A stretch of 64,000 bases of DNA from Neoconidiobolus thromboides FSU 785 (Eukaryota; Entomophthoromycota; Entomophthoromycetes; Entomophthorales; Neoconidiobolaceae), in the NCBI GenBank assembly GCA_025603075.1, contig MU626281.1, forward strand, positions 1-64,000. The letters are read 5' to 3'. Of this stretch, positions 46,901 through 59,831 are shown piece after piece. Each line of letters starts with the position of its first letter. The stretch's first letter is position 1. A program made the translations under genes and the position numbers. Under the pieces are notes generated by a model. That model made no database searches and was not told the DNA's origin. It was given only the letters and a program-made list of their open reading frames with translations.

Positions 46901-47507
46901 TTATTATGGCTAATAATAATAATTTAAATGATACAAATTTAGCTATGGAAAATATAAATGACGGAAATTTAAATATGAATGATTTAAATAATATGAATAA
47001 TGTGTTTGATCCCAATCAAATGAATTTAGATATAAATACTATTAATAATGTATTTGATCCTAATTCAATTAATTTAAATATGGAGAATATGTTTCAACAA
47101 AATGAAACGAATTTAAATTTAGAAGGTATTTATGATCCTAATATTGTTGAGTTATTTAGTTTAAATGAAAATGAATTGAGTGATAATATTATAGAGTAAG
47201 TTTATTTAAGTTATAATAATAATAATAATAATTTGTATTAATAATATATTAATTAATTAATTTTATTTCTTATAGAGAAAACAAAGCGAATATAATCCAA
47301 GAAAATTTATCATTAGAAAATACATTGAATAAAGATTTAATTATTGATAATGATAATTTAAATAATAATCAAAGACAGATTAAATTAGAGGAGAATAGTA
47401 CAAACACAAATACAAATAATACCAGTTTAAATTTGCAAAATGACAACAATCCAAATGGAAATAGTTCATCACCAACAAAAAATAAGAATGAAAGTATACA
47501 TAGTTAA
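43919..47507 (+). CDS. FCP1: FCP1-type RNA polymerase II CTD phosphatase, 13 exons
   Basis: Dephosphorylates the RNA polymerase II C-terminal domain to recycle the enzyme. Exons: 43919-44184, 44233-44319, 44373-44451, 44503-44664, 44719-44777, 44836-45110, 45167-45216, 45268-45340, 45524-45585, 45637-45924, 45972-46570, 46632-47195 and 47276-47507. Total 931 residues, all junctions in frame. Seen in order: an N-terminal biotinyl-lipoyl-like region; a cysteine pair (GMCGHCG); the catalytic DxDxT motif LDLDQT (Asp168, Asp170, Thr172); VYTMGTRNYAEQV; VVVVDDRYDVW (Asp292/293); a BRCT domain at about 417-505 with EWFYDCI; then a very acidic region and an Asn/Asp-rich tail. The tail contains FGLDEFDISEL and repeats of the type NNVFDPN. 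The catalytic set is complete. The low-complexity tail is longer than I expect for most FCP1 proteins. Confidence 0.94.
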
Positions 47508-47937
47508 TAATAGAGAATCATATGTAATATTTTTATTAGTTGAAGAAGATAATATGAATGTCAATGTTTGGATCTAAAGAGTAGAGAAGGGAGAATTTCT
47601 TCAGTTATGTTGTTTTGTATATATAATATTAATAAATAAATAAATATACGAAAAAAGATATCAAATTAAGATAATCTATAAGGGTGCTTTTTTTTGGTTT
47701 TATCACTTTTTCTATTTTTTGAGCACTGTATGAGAAGAAAAATTATTAATAAATTTCTTAAACAAAATAAGATATCCCCTTACATTTTTATTTTATAGTT
47801 AATTTATAACAAAAAAACAAAATTAATAAAGGATAACTATTGATTTGATGACGTATTTTTCATAAAATTCAAATGGATTGAGATTCTAAAATAATAAAAA
47901 TTGATGTTTTTTAAAATAACAAAGAAATTCCTTTAAA
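47508..47937. other. Intergenic FCP1 to O-methyltransferase
   Basis: 430 bases between same-strand genes, holding MITE copy 18. FCP1 3' processing and the next promoter must share this space with the element. Confidence 0.5.
47682..47779 (-). mobile_element. MITE copy 18
   Basis: Reverse, ends GGGTGCTT and ATATCCCC. It sits 175 bases after the FCP1 stop and 158 bases before the next ATG. Confidence 0.78.
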
Positions 47938-49036
47938 ATGTATAGAATCCAAAAAATAAGCAAAATTTTAACCCCAAATTTACTATTCTTTCATCGACAA
48001 GTACATACACCCAGCACCTCAACCGAGAATTATTATGAAAATGTAAAAGCCCCCACTACTTCCCTTTCCCTTGATAATCTCATATTAAACTCGACTCAAT
48101 CTCACTATTCTTCTAAAGAAGTATCTAAAATGATCTCAAAAAATTTGGGTTCTTATTTAAAATTTTTAAGTTCTAACAAAGAGATTAATAAAATCTTAGA
48201 ATTAGGTACATTCACTGGGTATTCAAGTAGTTATTTAATAAGTGGTATGAAGAAAAGTATTAAGATTTTAGAGAATTTCAATAACTTAAATGAAACAGAT
48301 AAAATATGGAGTTGTGAAACACGAAACATGATAAAAGAATATAGTGAATGTAAGAGTGTTGGAGATGAAGGACTTATTAAAGAAGGATGGGGTTTTGATA
48401 TTAAAGAAAAGCAAAAATTATTTGTTGGGGTAGATATCAATCTAGAAGCTTTAAAAATAGCAGAATCTTACTTGACTAAAGAAAGAAATAAAGACTTAGA
48501 AATTAAGTTGATTAATCAAGATATTGAGTTATGGTATAGTTAATTATTTGAACTGAAATTGAAATAATTAAACTTTCAATATACATTTTTTAGTTTATTA
48601 AATATACCTAAAGAATTAAAATTTGATCTGATATTTTTAGGTAAATTGAAAGATGTTTAATTAATTTAAAAATATTGAAATTTACTAATTTTTTTAGATG
48701 CTAATAAATCCAAATATTGGGCCTATTATGATTTAATTATTGAAGAAAAATTGTTAACAAAAAATGGTTTACTAATAATTGATAATGGTGAGTTTCAGTT
48801 AAATTAAACATTTCATTATATTATTAATATACATTATATAATTAATAATTAATATTTTAATAGTTTTATTCCATGGTGAAGTACCAAAGATAGAAGATAA
48901 TAATAATAATAATAATGTTAAAAAAGGCATAGCTTATAAATTAAATGAGTTTAATAAAAAAGTAATCAATGATCAACGTACCAATTCTTTTTTATTACCA
49001 AGCTGGGATGGAATTATGTTAGTTAAATATAACTAA
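47938..49036 (+). CDS. SAM-dependent O-methyltransferase (COMT-like), 4 exons
   Basis: Exons 47938-48533, 48594-48640, 48698-48787 and 48864-49036 give 301 residues in frame. The SAM-binding loop ILELGTFTGYSSSYL is at about 86-100; an acidic residue follows in LFVGVDINLEALKIAE; DLIFLDANKSKYWAYYDL matches the metal/substrate-binding segment of the family, and LLIIDNVLFHGEV follows. The end NSFLLPSWDGIMLVKY is also typical. This is the class I, COMT/CCoAOMT-like methyltransferase family 3. The substrate cannot be told from sequence. The N-terminus MYRIQKISKILTPNLLFFHR is basic, hydrophobic and acid-free, so mitochondrial import is possible (inference). An insertion between the SAM loop and the VDIN motif, about 50 residues with CETRNMIKEYSECK, is larger than in compact members. 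The first splice junction creates a cysteine (LCLL) and is the least certain. Confidence 0.86.
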
Positions 49037-49178
49037 TAAATAAAACAAGTACATAATAGAATAAGAGTATAATAAAACAAAATAAAAGTTAAGTATTTAT
49101 TTAAACTGAGTTATTTTATTACATTTATTTATAAATAGACAACGATCACTTCAATTTAATTTTCATATCAACCTCATC

Positions 49179-50887
<1,709 letters not shown>

Positions 50888-51256
50888 CTTATAAAGGAAA
50901 AGGTTAAATCAATTGAACTGATTTGATTTTTTAAATGATGAGATTAGGAAAATAGTGACTAGTTCAAATTTAGCATTTTTAATTCAATTTCAACTTGGAA
51001 TAAAAAATAGAACTATTACTTTAAATAGCAATTATTTTTTGGACTATGTTTTACAACAAAAAAAAACTTTATTTAAACTAATGAAAGTAAATTTACTAAA
51101 ATAAATTAAAAATTAGACCAAGTTAAAAATATAAGTTGTAGATATGGTGATGTATTTTTTTGCCTAAAAATTTTACTAACAATTTTCCCACTCAAATAAC
51201 GCCTAAAAGATGGAAAGATGAAATCAAAAAAACATATCAAAATATTCATAAATATG
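50888..51256. other. Region upstream of the MYST gene, with MITE copy 19
   Basis: Contains the MYST promoter on the minus strand and MITE copy 19. I see no separate gene. Confidence 0.45.
51146..51238 (+). mobile_element. MITE copy 19, beside tRNA-Gln 1
   Basis: Forward, left end GGTGATGT preceded by ATAT, right end decayed (ACATATC). It ends 18 bases beyond the 3' end of the minus-strand tRNA gene, so its A-run (T-run on the tRNA strand) lies in the terminator position. Confidence 0.8.
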
Positions 51257-51328
51257 AGGACCCACCGAGAATCGAACTCGGATTACAAGGATCAAAACCT
51301 TGGGTGCTAACCATTACACCATGGATCC
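51257..51328 (-). tRNA. tRNA-Gln(UUG) gene 1
   Basis: 72 nt, cloverleaf complete: acceptor GGATCCA with TGGGTCC, D-arm with TAATGGTTAGCA, anticodon stem CAAGG/CCTTG around TTTTGAT, giving anticodon TTG (51293-51295 on the plus strand), and T-arm CCGAGTTCGATTCTCGG. No intron and no encoded CCA, as expected for a nuclear gene. It decodes CAA. Confidence 0.96.
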
Positions 51329-51929
51329 ATTTTAATTTGTTTGAGATTTGATTAGATTTTTATATAAACTTATGAACATAATTTATGATGTTTTGTTTAG
51401 TAGCAGTAGAAGGTAAAGATGGAGTTGCAAGGCATAAAAGAACAGTCACTAATTTTAGAAAAGATGTACGATCTATAAGAGCCGAAAAAAGGAGAGGGTA
51501 AATCCATGGAGTTTGGAGTCTAGTTTGGATAATGTAAAAGCTTTTTGTTAGGGATTTAGAGCTAAATTGATTTTTGTTTGGTTTTTATACACCATTGTTA
51601 TAATGTTATTGACCCTAAAAGGAGTCAATAAGTTTATATAAATATGGTAGTTAAAGTAACATCCATTGATTGATGTACTTTTCTTTGACTAATTTGCATT
51701 ATAGGTAATATGTTTTGTAATAAATCACTGCTTATATAACTTGGTTATATAAGGGTAAAGACTATGTTAGTGTTGTATTTATCTAAAGTTAAATATTTTA
51801 ACAAATAATCTGGTAAAGCTAGAATGAATGAATAAAACAAAAGTACCATAGCTATTAACTAAATTTGATTTTTAATAATTTTTACAGGAATAACTGTCTC
51901 TTTAATTAAAACTAAATATTTCAGTATAC

Positions 51930-52021
51930 GGGGGTGTATTTTTGTGTAAGAATTTTACTAACAATTTTCCACTCAAGTAGCGCTTAAAAGATGTAAAGAG
52001 TAATTAAGTTAAAAACATCAC
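51930..52021 (+). mobile_element. MITE copy 20
   Basis: Forward, ends CGGGGGTGT and ACATCAC, flanked by TATA on both sides. Confidence 0.78.
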
Positions 52022-52178
52022 TATATGATTTATAATTATCAACTTGATATAAATCTTGTAAAATTAATGATCGAGTTGTTAATTCAAGTTAGTAAAGATT
52101 ATAAATATTTGTACTGAGTAAAATATATATAAAAACAGCTTAAGCGAATTTAAATAGTTCTAATTAAAATTGCTAAAT

Positions 52179-52280
52179 GGGGAGTCTTTTTTTTGACTTC
52201 ATTGTTTTTTCCATTTTTTAAGCATTATTTAAGCGGAAAATTTGTTAGAATTTGGGATGTATTTTTTTAAAATTTTACTA
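52179..52280 (-). mobile_element. MITE copy 21, rearranged
   Basis: A reverse-orientation copy (52179 to about 52248, left end GGGGAGTC) is truncated after aaaatttgtta. It is joined to a forward 5' end (gggatgtattttttt and aaaattttacta, about 52254-52280), so both outer ends are GGGG-type and the usual right arm is missing. It stops 8 bases from tRNA-Gln gene 2. Confidence 0.75.
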
Positions 52281-52287
52281 AAACAAA

Positions 52288-52359
52288 AGGTCCCACCGAG
52301 AATCGAACTCGGATTACAAGGATCAAAACCTTGGGTGCTAACCATTACACCATGGAACC
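52288..52359 (-). tRNA. tRNA-Gln(UUG) gene 2
   Basis: 72 nt, identical to gene 1 apart from the third acceptor pair: GGTTCCA with TGGGACC here, GGATCCA with TGGGTCC there. The change is compensatory, so both copies keep a paired stem and look functional. Followed on its own strand by TTTTG, a Pol III terminator. Confidence 0.96.
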
Positions 52360-52491
52360 ATATCGTATAAAAACTTTTTTATAATATATACGCTTTTAAC
52401 CTTACAATTTTAAGACAAACTTGTACTACTTTGTCACATTTAATTGGACTCTTTAAAATTGATATTTCATTTTTTAATTTTTAAAGAAAAG

Positions 52492-55007
52492 ATGAGTAAA
52501 GTCGAACAATACAGCAACATCGAATCAGCTATAAGGAATTCGGATATTAAAACAGCGCTATCGTTGGTAGAAGATGGTAATTAATAATTAAATTATCGAT
52601 TCAGTTTATTTTTAATTTATAAACTCAATTTTGTATTTATTATTGTAGTTTTAAAATCCAACCCAACAGATCTTAATGGCTTATATTGTAAATTGTTACT
52701 TTTAATAAGAGAAGAAAAGTTTCATTTAGCATTAAAATTGCTTGAAATTTTGGAAAAGGAGAAGGGTAGTAATAAGTTTGATTTAGAATATCCAAAAGGG
52801 TATTGTTTATATAGAGTTAATAAAGCAGAAGAAGCTGAAAAACTGATCAAGAGTTCCAAATTGATTGAAACCAGAGAGTACAAAAAATTATTGGCACAAA
52901 TTGTAAGTTAATTTAGAATTAGATTTTACTAAATATTAATCGATGTAATTATTAGACTTTAAAAACAGAAGACTTCGAAACTTGTTTAAGGCTTTATAAC
53001 GAATTATTACAAAATACTTTACAGGTAGTAAATGATGTAATATCATTTTTATTAATTAATTATTAATGTTTTAGAATCATCCAGATTATATTGAATTATT
53101 AACCAATTATCAAGCTGCTTATGCTTCCGCTTGTCAAAAGAGTTACTATATTAAAGGAGAAGTAAAATCAATTATTTGTAGAACCATACTCATTTTTTAT
53201 AGTACTTTAATATTTTAGGAGTTAGCTATTGGAAAAACAAAAACCTATGAATTAATCTATAACACTGCAATTATTAGTATGGCTAAAGGTGATTATCAAT
53301 CTACTCAGAGCCTTTTAAATGAAGCCGAAAGTAAGGACATGAATTGATTATATACTAAAATATTTAACAGTTCTTTTTTCATAGAATTATGTCGTATTAC
53401 ATTAAAATCGAGTGATTATTCGGAACAAGAAATCAACCAAGAATTAGCACCAATTTTAATTCAATTAGCTTATTTAAAACACATTCAAGGAGATGTAGAG
53501 AAAAGTCTGGAAATTTATCAAAATGTATTGAAACAAAAGTAAGCGATGATTCAGTATTGTAAAAGTAATCCAAAAATTAATATTAATATAACCTTTAGTT
53601 CTGTAGATGAACCGACAAAAGTAGTCATCAATAATAATTTAATAGTAATGAATCAAGAAAAGTTATCCTTATTAGAACAAGTTTATAAATTAAATCAAAC
53701 ATTAAGTGGAACTTCATTTCATCGATTAACTAAATTACAAAAAATTTCGATTTTAAAAAATCAAATTGCTTTGTATTTACAGTTACATATGGTAATCATT
53801 GAGTTTTTAATTGATTGATTAATGAGTAACCTCATACTATTTTTTAGTTCCCAAATGCATCTAATATAGCCCGTAAAATTCAAAAATTAGATCATCAATC
53901 AAATGTTCAAATTATTGTTACGGCTTCAAATTTTATTATTCAAGGTGATAACACTAAGGCTATTAATGAAATTAAAGTAAATATTATTATTACATTCCAA
54001 TAATACTTAATTAACATGTAAATAAATTAATAGAATTATACTAGAAATAATGGACAAGATATCCAAGCATCATTAGCCTTAACTCATCTTTATGTCAAAG
54101 AGAAACAATATGAATTAGCTATTGATACACTTGAAACATTACATTCGAAATTAGAAAATCCAAATGAGAAATATTTACCTGGATTAATTGGCACTTTATT
54201 ATGGTTATATCAACTTACAAATAATGATAATAAAGCAGAAACTTTACTTCATCAAGCTCATCAAGCCAATTCACCTTATTCAGTAATAATACTTTATATC
54301 AACTTTATATTTTATTTAATTGTTAATAATCTATTTTAATAGTCCCAATATGAAAGTATAGTCCAACGTAAAATGGCCGAAAATAAATTTAAAAGTAGAC
54401 AAGCAAATGAAGCTGCTATGGATTATCAATTATTATTAGATCATAATCCCAATGATATTGATGCCTTATCAGGATTGATTAAAGCTTTATCATTAATCGA
54501 TCCCGATAAAGCAGATCAATATTTAAATCAATTACCAAAGCCAAAGATTTTAGAAGATATTTCAGCTTTAGAAGCTAGATTCTCGGATATCAAATTTGGG
54601 CAAAAATTAACTACTTTGTAAGTTTAGTAATATATATTAAGTAATGATTAGTTATAATAATAATTAGAGAACCACGTGTTTCAATTAGTAAAAAGAGAAA
54701 GAATCATCGACATAATAAACCACCTAAAAATATCAATAGTGGTATTAAAATTGATTTACAACGTTGGTTACCAATGAAAGATCGAAGTTATTATCGTAAT
54801 AAAAATAAAAAGAATAAACAAATTCGCGGTAGCCAAGGGATTGCTGCTATAACAAAGGAAGTAGCTGCTCCTGTTTCTAAAGTGTAAGCTTTGAATTGTT
54901 TTATTTTATGAATAGGGTGGCTAATGTAGTTTAATATTTTTAGGGAAGAGCCAGCTAAAGTTAAGCCAAAGAAAGTTAAAAAGAAGGTTAAGATTATTAG
55001 ACATTAA
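52492..55007 (+). CDS. SRP72: Signal recognition particle subunit SRP72, 12 exons
   Basis: Largest SRP protein; binds SRP68 through TPR-like helices and 7SL-type RNA through a basic C-terminal motif, for co-translational targeting to the ER. Exons: 52492-52576, 52649-52902, 52956-53024, 53075-53161, 53219-53330, 53385-53538, 53599-53791, 53848-53976, 54034-54282, 54343-54617, 54668-54883 and 54944-55007. Total 628 residues in frame. Seen: N-terminal helical repeats (ALSLVEDVLKSNPTDLNGLYCK); TNYQAAYA; KVVINNNLIVMN; further TPR-like repeats; then a basic domain with PKNIN, DLQRWLPMKDRSYYR and IRGSQGI, the SRP72 RNA-binding signature. A lysine-rich end (KKVKKKVKIIRH) follows. The intron 53539-53598 is inferred from a TAA inside GTAAGC and the better family fit after removal. 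Its start is 132 bases from tRNA-Gln gene 2. Confidence 0.93.
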
Positions 55008-56313
55008 TAAAAGGGAGTTTAGGGTTTAATAAAAGGAATTCTAATTTTTGACATACTTTTGAATGCTTTTTATAAATGCTTTCAATTGATAATTAAATTA
55101 AATATAAGTCAGTGAAATTTAATTAAAATTAACTATATATAGACGGGATTGATTTTAATATTCTTTTAGTATCCAGGGCTGTTTTTCTGGTTTCATTATT
55201 TTTCCATTTTTTAAGCGCTATTTGAGTGGAAAGATCGTAGTAAAATTCTTAAGCAAAAAAACATATCCCCGTCCTTTTTATAGATAAATCAAATTTTTAA
55301 TCAAAATATTTTATGACTTAATATTGAGAAGTTACCAAATATATATTTAAATTTTCTATAATATCTAGATGAATATAAGAATTTTATAATTTATTTAAGT
55401 CACCACTTCATTTTATAAAAATTTTATTATGATAAATTTAACATTATTTTAAACAATTAAACTTGACTATTTTTAGCCAACTAAACTATTCATTACATAA
55501 TAAAACTATTAATAAATATTGTTGGAGTGAAAACGAAAGCAACGTAATTTTTATAGCTTTTAAATGGATAAAAGTTAATCCAGTGTCGGTACGAATATTA
55601 TGCTAAAATAAACTCCGATTAATTTTTTCCAGTTTACTTTTAAAAAAGCTCATGAAGCTTTGATAAGTCCAGTCACAGTTTTATATCCAAAAGTTTGAAT
55701 CATTATATTTACTCAAAATTATGATGGATTGTTGAACATACAGATTTGATAAAATAAATAAAAAAAGAATTCTTATATTCTAAATAATAACATTTATTGA
55801 CTTGAAACAGTTATTATATCACAAGTAGTCAACAAAAGTATATTACGATAAAGCCTGATTTAATAGAAAATTACATTAAGTAATAATTAAAATATACTCA
55901 ACATTTAAATCATTGTTAAACCTTTAATGAACTTATTATGATGTCATCCCTTTGACTCATTGAGCCAAAATTGCAAACCTAATAATCTAATGGCATAAAA
56001 GTGGATCTTCGAAAATGATTAATTTCAAAGTTACTTTAAGTGATTAAAATAAGTTGATTAAAAAAATATGGACTTAAAATGAGCTTAACTCTTAAAAAGT
56101 TTGGGGTTAAAAAGCGATATTAGCAACCAATTAAATAAGATCAAATTCTCCTTTTATTCAATGATTGGTTAGATCCTTATCAAAAAAATATCAACCCAAC
56201 CAAAAACAAGATAAATCTAGAAATAAAAAGTTAGGTTTATAAATTGAGACCTTTGCTTCTTTTTTGTTCTTAATCTATTTTTTTAATAATAATAAATTAA
56301 ATAATAAACGATT
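55008..56313. other. Intergenic SRP72 to Ups2-like gene
   Basis: 1.3 kb with MITE copy 22 and otherwise plain AT-rich sequence. Confidence 0.5.
55176..55270 (-). mobile_element. MITE copy 22
   Basis: Reverse, ends GGGCTGTT and ATATCCCC. It lies 169 bases after the SRP72 stop. Confidence 0.78.
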
Positions 56314-57014
56314 ATGAAATTTTTTGAATCCGATTACTTATATTCTCATTCTTGGGAGAATGTGACCACTGCTGTATGGAAAAAATATCCCAACGATAAT
56401 GCTCAACATGTATTAAGTATTGATACCATATCACAAAAAGTGGACCCAGCAACTGGTATTTTGAAAGTAGAAAGAGTATTTGCTTTAAAACAAAATGTAC
56501 CTTATCTTTTGAAACAGGTAATTTAAAGTGACTATATTTTATATGTTTATTGAAAGTTTTTTTTATAGGTATTAGGATGTTCGGATCACTCTTATGTTCA
56601 TGAGGTATGTGAAATTGACTCAAAAAATAAAAAGTTTGTTGCTACTACTAATAATTTATCATACACCAATTTGATGAATATTAAAGAAACCGTTACTTAT
56701 ACACCAGATCCACAAAACTCGGAAAGGTAAGGGCTACATTAGTTACTATTAGATCAATATATTAACCTTTTATTTTAGAACTTTATTCCAACAACAAGCT
56801 CAATTTACAGCTTTAGGAAATATATCTAAATTAGCTAGTTATGTTGAAGAGTTTTCTATACAGAGGTTTAGTGATAATGCTGTTAAGGTAAATATTTGTA
56901 AATTGTCTTTTAATAAAGGTATTTATTTCTATTTTCTAGGGTCGTGAAGGGTTTATTAATGTATTAGAAAAGTTGTTTGGTAAAAAAGAACAACCAATGA
57001 CTGGAAATATATAA
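56314..57014 (+). CDS. UPS2: PRELI/Ups-family lipid-transfer protein, Ups2/SLMO type, 4 exons
   Basis: Intermembrane-space protein that, with the small partner Mdm35, moves phospholipid between mitochondrial membranes. Ups1 carries phosphatidic acid; Ups2/SLMO2 carries phosphatidylserine. Exons 56314-56517, 56569-56726, 56779-56887 and 56940-57014 give 181 residues, the normal length. Seen: MKFFESDYLYSHSWENVTTAVWKKYPN at the start, HVLSIDTISQKVD, the ERVFALKQ strand, NLMNIKETVTYTPDPQNSERTLFQQQAQ and SDNAVKGREGF. The TLFQQQAQ and NAxKGREG motifs place it with Ups2/SLMO rather than Ups1. There is no presequence, as expected for Mdm35-dependent import. All junctions are canonical GT-AG. Confidence 0.92.
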
Positions 57015-57667
57015 ATAATTTGATTAACATACTTGCGTTGGATTTTCTCCTAGATAATACTTTCCTCCATTTTTTATTTAAATAAAATTAACTATTTGGT
57101 TATAGTCGAGTGTTTTTTTATTGCGTTAGGATAGATGAAGTTAAATTTTTTATCAAGTATTTTAAACAACTGGAGAGTCTTTGAGGGGAAATTGCATGAT
57201 AAATACAATATAACATATAATATTATACAATTCTTTTATTCTAGGATAACATAGAAGTTATTATCAACATTTGAAGCAGCCAATTTCACCTTACTAGCCT
57301 AAAATTAGTTATCTCTATTTCAGAGCGAAACCTAGGAACTAGAACCATTATGTTTTAAGGTGCTATTTTACCACAAATGGAAATAATTACAGTGGGGATT
57401 TTATGAGTAACTACCACCCAACATTTAAATTTTGATGTAATCTGATTTTTTGATTAGGGTTTGAATTGTGTACTTTTATTTTAATCAATAATAATGATAG
57501 TATATGTATATAGCCTAAATTTCTCAAGTTTAAATAAAATATGATTATTAATGAGTTTTGGGTTTATATTACAACTTGTGGTTTAAATATTGCTTATAAA
57601 TTATTTGTTTTCTTAGTATATGCTTTATGTTTGGAACTCTCTAAATAATTTTACAAAGTTTATATGT

Positions 57668-57756
57668 GAGGGAATATCTTTTTTTAAGAAATTTTTCAGC
57701 TCAATATTTCAGCTCAACAGTGCTTAAAAAAATAAAATGAAATCAAAAAACACTCC
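57668..57756 (+). mobile_element. MITE copy 23, diverged
   Basis: Forward. The ttcagctcaa block is duplicated in the middle; the ends are GAGGGAAT and CACTCC. Confidence 0.65.
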
Positions 57757-58079
57757 ATATAGTTTTGATTAATTTCAACGTAATATTTTTTTAATTTAAT
57801 TTAATATTGCTAACGCATATAAATTAAAATTAAAACATCTGATAAGTTTTATTTAAATTACAAAAATACCCATTTTGCTTAGAAATTATCTATCTAAAGA
57901 TATGAGTTTGTCAATAATATACATCTACTATTGTAACTAGATATCCCCAATATTTTTTAATAAAGTTTAGTTGTGGAAATATCGGATAAATTTAGATATT
58001 TGACACCTGATATTAAATATTCAAATTGATCCGAGAGTTTCTTAAGTCTTAAGGTTACAGATACTTACATAACTAAGCG

Positions 58080-58328
58080 AATGTTAAATCAAATAGAAGA
58101 AATGCTAATAAGAAAAGAGAAGTAGATATCGGAAATGAAAGTGTTGAAGAAGACTAAATAGGGAATGAGGATAAGGAAGAAAGGAATGACGAAAAAGAAG
58201 ATCTTCAATGAGGAAGACCAAATAGAGTAGACGATAAAAAAACTGGAAAGGAAAAAGGGATTAAGAAAGCCGGTAAACAAAACAAAGATGATACTAAGGA
58301 AGTTAATAATAAGCCTGTTAAATATTAG
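58080..58328 (+). pseudogene. Decayed Lys/Glu/Asn-rich protein fragment
   Basis: One frame runs 83 codons to a TAG at 58326-58328 with a consistent hydrophilic composition (NANKKREVDIGNESVEED, then KKAGKQNKDDTKEVNNKPVK), but has an in-frame TAA and TGA inside. No start or signal peptide remains. It resembles the end of the fragment at 59233-59647 in composition, so the two may be relics of one family. Alternative: compositionally biased non-coding DNA. Confidence 0.4.
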
Positions 58329-59232
58329 TTTTTATAAATTTTTGAAAAGGTAAAATCAATAGTTCCATTTTGAACAGTTTACTATTTCAAAAAAATAGTA
58401 TTTTTAATAAATTCTAGTTTTACATCTTTTATAGTCTATTTTCAACTTTTATGACTTTGACGATTTGTTATTAAATAACAATAATAATATAGAACGTTAT
58501 ACTATTTATTATGGATCTTTTTAATAATGTTACTTTTAAAACCAACTTTTAATGACAATGTAAAAATAACAGATTCTATCAATGGTGTAATGAGTTTCGT
58601 TCTATTGACTATATATCATCTTATAGCAAATATACAATTAAAGGTTATAAAATAAACGATCTCATCATTATAATTATTTCAAATGAGATATACAGCTTGT
58701 ATGGGGTTATTCAATATTATTGAATATATCATAGTTGATATCATAAGTTGTAATATCATTTTTAAAGGGGTGAGTCCTTTAAATTTATACTAATTTATTA
58801 ATATTTATTGATTTGATTATTTTATTTTAATATATAAATAAAATATAAATAACATACACATCTATTAAAACGACAACTAAAATAATTAAATATTTAATCT
58901 GTAGAAATGAAAAGTTGAACTAAATGCTATTGAAATCTTCTTAAATTTATTATAGTGAGGCATATTAATTTCATAAAGAAGAATAAAAAGAATATAATTA
59001 AATTAATGATAAACTAAAAAAGATTTAATTAATTTTTTTAAATATTTATAAACTAAAAGTTCAATGATGAATTACAAAGTAAAATTATAGCGAACATTTT
59101 AAGAATAATAAAATCCGAAGTAGAAGCTATAGAAAGTATCAAGAAAACCCCATTATACTAATAAACACTTCAATTTAAAATTAATAGTTATACTTCATTC
59201 ATTCTCCTTACTTTAATTTTTATTAACAAATT

Positions 59233-59647
59233 ATGCAACTTAAACAGTTTTATACTACTTTGGCTTTATCTTTCATTATTATTGACGCTACTAACTTCGT
59301 TCTAATTAATACTCCCAATATAAATGATAGTAATTAGACTAAAAATGCTAATTAAAGAACCTTAAGATTAACGAACATTCAATTGATCAAGTGAATCGTA
59401 AATCAAGTACAAATGGTGATAATGAGAAAGAAGAAGATAAAGCAAAGAAAAAGAAAATGTGAGTGAAAAAGAGAATGACCAAAATGAGAGTGATTAGTTA
59501 TATAATATTCACAATAAAAAGTTAAGTAGACAGGGTGATAGAAACTTTAGAAAGAAAAATAAAACTAACAAAGCAGATAAAAAGGATAATAGCAAATTAA
59601 ATAATAGAAGTAAAAATCGAGAGAACAAAGAAGCTGATAAAGATTGA
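59233..59647 (+). pseudogene. Decayed secreted Lys/Asn-rich protein gene
   Basis: Begins with a convincing signal peptide (MQLKQFYTTLALSFIIIDA), then reaches TAG after 34 codons. Coding-like composition continues in shifting frames: SIDQVNRKSSTNGDNEKEED, then DRNFRKKNKTNKADKKDNSK and NNRSKNRENKEADKD before TGA at 59645-59647. At least one stop and one frameshift separate the parts. Short introns could explain some breaks, but no good GT-AG pair restores the frame. The signal peptide recalls the surface-protein genes at 34-39 kb. A dead gene is the simplest reading. Confidence 0.5.
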
Positions 59648-59831
59648 TATTTGGAAATTTTTAGAAAACAAAAACAATGATCAAGTACTAAATAATTCAG
59701 GAAGCTATATCATTCATTTAAAAAAAATTATAGTTAAAGTTTTATTAGTAGGCAGATAATGAATTTTATTGCATAAAATAGGTGCTGAAGGCCAGACTCA
59801 ATAAAGTTAGCTATTATCTTACTTTGTTAAG

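Larger units (their letters stand above)
51329..52287. other. Region between the two tRNA-Gln genes
   Basis: About 1 kb with MITE copy 20 and most of copy 21. No reading frame with recognisable features. Confidence 0.5.
57015..59831. other. Gene-poor region with pseudogene remnants
   Basis: Contains MITE copy 23 and the two decayed lysine-rich frames at 58080 and 59233. Nothing else recognised. Confidence 0.5.

Noticed and set aside
58089-58280. Hydrophobic 63-codon minus-strand frame
   Set aside because: Antisense of a Lys/Glu-rich stretch, which always reads as Phe/Ser/Leu-rich; no supporting signal.
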